NCBI GenBank assembly: GCA_020744425.1
Contig: JAGMUV010000005.1
Span: forward strand, 1,550,001-1,614,000
DNA length: 64,000 bases
Source: Dactylonectria macrodidyma
Taxonomy: Eukaryota; Ascomycota; Sordariomycetes; Hypocreales; Nectriaceae
Direction of reading: 5' to 3'
Shown here: one piece after another, positions 61,026-64,000 of the stretch
Layout: every line of letters starts with the position of its first letter
Numbering within the stretch: position 1 is the first letter of the stretch
Notes under the pieces: model-generated
Seen by the model: the letters and a program-made list of their open reading frames with translations, nothing else
What the model was told of the DNA's origin: nothing
Databases searched by the model: none
Made by a program: the position numbers and the translations under genes

Positions 61026-62802
61026 TTACATCGCCCTGCACTCGCCACTGGCCAAATTTTCATTCGCCCGTAGTTTCGTGTCGTCAGGTGTCAATGTCAG
61101 TGGAGTAGATACCCGTATCGGCATATACGAAGTACTCGAGTCGTAGGCGGCATAGCCGCTCTTTTCCCACGCGCCCACCTGCGCTCCCCGTCCTTGCGCT
61201 GGCCGTCCCTTCTGGCGAGCGTTGTAGCGAATGAGCGAACCCTTTCCAGGGGGCGTCTCTAGCACAATTGACGGCTGCGGGGCTGGTGCCAACCGCTGCG
61301 CATCGTTGGTGTCTCCATCGGCTCGGCTGCCCCAGGACGTCTAAGAAACAAAAAAAATCAGGTCAGTCATGCCAGCATGCCATTGTAGTAGGGAGACTTA
61401 CCATATTAAGTGTCACTAGAGCGTACAGCTTCACGAGTCCGTGGAAGTAGCCGAACAGGATCGACACGGGGAGGAAGACGACATCGCTGGGGTTTCGGAG
61501 GAACAATCCCATGAGCTTAACCACTTTGGTGAAAGCAAACATGAAAATGAACTGCGACCAGAAAGCGTATCGGCGGCTTTGCATGTCCCACTCCGCCGTC
61601 GCCCACCAGCAGGAGGCAAGCAAGAGGGGGTCGACGACGAAGGCTAGTGAGGTGAAGGTTGCAATGTGTAAAGAGTAGGTGCACCACCACTGCTGCCTGC
61701 GCTGGGCGTTAGTAGATTTCCATGCGTGACCCGGATAACTTCACTTACTTCCAGATGTACCGCTCAGTGATCATGCTAGTCCAGTTGCTTCTCCAGTTGC
61801 TTCGTGCCCAACGGGAGCACTGATACAGAAACTTGTGGCTGTTCTCAAGGGTGGTCTCAATCTCACACTCCCTGTCGTATTGGATCCAGGTCTTCCATTG
61901 GTGGCTGACCAACCAACGAGTAACGAAATTGTCGTCATCCGCATTGAGAATCCACTTTCTCCACTTCTCATTCTTAAAGCCATGAAGAAAGTCGTGACTC
62001 GACAGGATCTCGGATCGATAGGCGCCAGTGCGACCTGACATACAAGAAGTACCACCGTCGATGTTGTGCGTGGCAGAGATTTCGAAGTTCCGGCGTTCGA
62101 TATACGCAGCGCCAAGCCAGTTCCAGGCTCTAGTGGCCAATGAGCCACTGTGCTCTCGTCTCACTCTCTGGCAAGTTCCAACGCCACCAATCTTGGGGTC
62201 TTCGAAAGGAGCAAGAATCCAAGGCATGAGAGTGGATGGCCAGGTTACGTCATCGTCTGCCATGATAGTAATCGGAGTTGAAACCTTGGGAAGGGCCTCG
62301 CAGACTTGAAGACGTTTGTTGGCGATTGGGGTGTCGAGGACGCGAACCTTGGGGTGGGACAGCGAGTCGGCTAAACGCTGTAGGCCCTTCCGTTTATCGT
62401 GAGTGGTCACAAGAATCAACTCAGCGGGTTGGCAAGCCAAGATGCTCTCAAGAGATGGTCGAAGCTCCTCAAACGCGTTATGAATGGTAGGGATGACCAC
62501 GGTCACATCATTGTTCGTGAAGGTTGGCTTGCTTGGAATGGGTTTCGATTTGTACACCCAATGACTGACACATTGGACAAGAAGACGGAGGTACCGGTGA
62601 ATCCTGCAAGGAGGTTAGGGCGGGAACTGGAAACAGCGGAGGAGAGGGCGTGAGTAAAGTTGACTTACCACAAAGCACAGAAAAGGTACACCCAAAAGGT
62701 GGTTGAGTACCAAAAGTCGAAAGATGGAATCGACAAGGAGAAAAGAGCAGCGAATCCGGGGACTACGCTGTGGCCCATGTTTTCTGTCTCGGGATGGTGC
62801 AT
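61026..62802 (-). CDS. family 2 glycosyltransferase (Cps1 / hyaluronan synthase-like)
   Basis: Exons 62669-62802, 61749-62603, 61402-61696 and 61026-61340 encode 532 residues; introns are 65, 52 and 61 nt. It is a processive-type GT2 enzyme of the membrane. An N-terminal hydrophobic segment (about 20-55) is followed by the GT-A domain: VTVVIPTIHN at 78, MADDDVTWP with the nucleotide-sugar-binding DDD at 161-163, NADDDNF at 267-269, and the acceptor-site motif QCSRW at 306-310 (Q-x-x-R-W). Two to four membrane spans follow, then a hydrophilic C-terminal tail. Relatives are fungal Cps1 and the GT2 proteins needed for hyphal extension on solid surfaces. The polysaccharide made is not known from sequence. 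Confidence 0.92.
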
Positions 62803-64000
62803 CTTGCGAAGCAAGCTTTTGACGGGATCGGAGGATGGAAGTTCGTGGAGGGTGCTGTTTTCCCCTTAGGAGGAGAAGCAAGGGTAAAAAAGCACGGCGG
62901 GAGGTTGTTGCTACCACTGAGGGATACTCTCGGAAGATGTAAGGCTCCTGATATCAGTGCCACTTCCGCGACCCTTCCAATCCGTGGTGGAGAGGATGAA
63001 AAGCCCAACCGAGAGATGGGGTTGTGTGTGGTGTGATTTAAATGGAGAGAATGAATCGAGAATTCAGATTTGTGATGTTGTAGGTCTGGGTAGCAGTGAT
63101 TCACTACTAGAGGTTGGGGTGAGGTGAGGTGAGGTGAATCAGAGACGCTGAAGAATCGAGGCAAAACACGATGCACCGCAGACACACACCAAAGGGCCGC
63201 GAGAGGGGAGGAACCGGGGGAGGGGAGAAGACAGTAATGTACACAAAGACTGAAAAAGGACTATGTAGACACGGCCATGGGAAGACGAATTGGCCGATGA
63301 ACAAGAGAGGAAGGGAGGAGAGGAGGTCGTGGCGATGATAATGCTTGGGGCTCAGGTTGGGGGAATGGGTCCAAGATATATACTTAGGACCGGCCCCGTC
63401 CCCCCAAATGGGTCATGCATGAACATGGAGAAGAGAGGGTCCCTGAGGCCAGCCAGAGCAACATGTGGTAGCATAGGTGAGTCGGCTTGTGCGTTCAGAC
63501 AAACGCGCATCTTTCTGTCAAGATTGATCTGGTCTGGACAACGGACAAGACGGCAGGGGTGCATTGGCCCTGCACCTATTGCATTAGGACGGGTGGGGAG
63601 CGAGGGGTTAGAGGGTTGGAGGGACCCATGTATGGCGACGGCGGCTCGACTTGGGGCGGAGGGCATCGTTAGCAACCCAGTGAGGGAGGGGGTGTGCGTC
63701 AACAGTGAAGACTGGGGCCCCCAAGAGGCGTTGCGACGATACTGCACAGCCAAGCTCCGTTCCAACGCCGACCCCGGCCAGCCGGCCGCCCCAGGGTCTT
63801 TAGTTGTTTTGCTGCTGCCATTTTGCTGCTACTGCCGCGGTGGTTTCGCGGCTGCCAGGACATCCATGAGCCGTGGAGGCAATTAGGTCGACACTGCAGC
63901 AGCATTGCGCAAGCGTGACTTGCTGCAGACCCTTGACGAATGCGACAATCCTCAGGGCCGACGGTACGAGCACCTCTTTGATCCCCATGAATCAGACAGC
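62803..64000. other. promoter region of the GT2 gene and window edge
   Basis: The first 500 bases upstream of the GT2 start are A/G-rich on the plus strand, i.e. CT-rich in the direction of that gene, as expected for a fungal leader. A GAGGTGAGGTGAGGTGA run lies at about 63118. No gene is supported up to the edge. Confidence 0.5.

Noticed and set aside
1..64000. Secondary-metabolite cluster, transposon, CRISPR array or rRNA genes
   Set aside because: No synthase, transposase, reverse transcriptase, terminal repeats, regularly spaced repeats or rRNA-like sequence was seen. The SRPBCC and GST pair alone does not make a cluster.

Overview
The window looks like nuclear chromosomal DNA of a filamentous ascomycete, most likely a sordariomycete of the order Hypocreales. 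The grounds are short GT-AG introns (mostly 49-133 nt) with fungal branch-point-like CTAAC/CTAAT signals, monocistronic genes with CAAACATG/ACAATG start contexts, GC-rich third codon positions, and a gene set typical of Pezizomycotina. The order is inferred from overall gene content; no marker gene was compared.

Layout. Bases 1-8,900 hold no gene I can support. A probable transcription unit with only short reading frames lies at about 8,890-9,800. From 11,770 to 31,502 there is a compact housekeeping block: sam37 (mitochondrial SAM complex), gab1/PIG-U (GPI transamidase), nop7/pescadillo (60S assembly), an Rrn9-type RNA polymerase I factor, a kinesin-5, PPP4R2/psy4 (PP4 regulatory subunit), a proline-repeat SPRY protein and a CAX Ca2+/H+ antiporter. 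Bases 32,700-35,500 are accessory: a small PD-(D/E)XK-like gene and a membrane-protein pseudogene with at least nine in-frame stops. The kin4 kinase occupies 37,204-40,650. A 5 kb gene-poor stretch follows, then a small island with an SRPBCC protein and a glutathione S-transferase, gwt1 (GPI inositol acyltransferase) and a BTB-like protein. Another 8 kb is without a supported gene (52,965-61,025), and the window ends with a Cps1-like GT2 glycosyltransferase.

Functional links. Two GPI-anchor enzymes (gab1, gwt1) and two ribosome-biogenesis factors (nop7 and the Rrn9 gene, adjacent and co-oriented) are present. Kinesin-5, kin4 and psy4 all touch spindle or mitotic control or the DNA-damage response. 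There is no operon-like organisation.

The most distinctive observation is in the CAX gene. Restoring its conserved first transport motif needs a 3-nt micro-exon (30,819-30,821) between two canonical introns, followed by a 16-nt exon. All gene models were spliced by eye from reading frame and family motifs. No transcript or database evidence was available.
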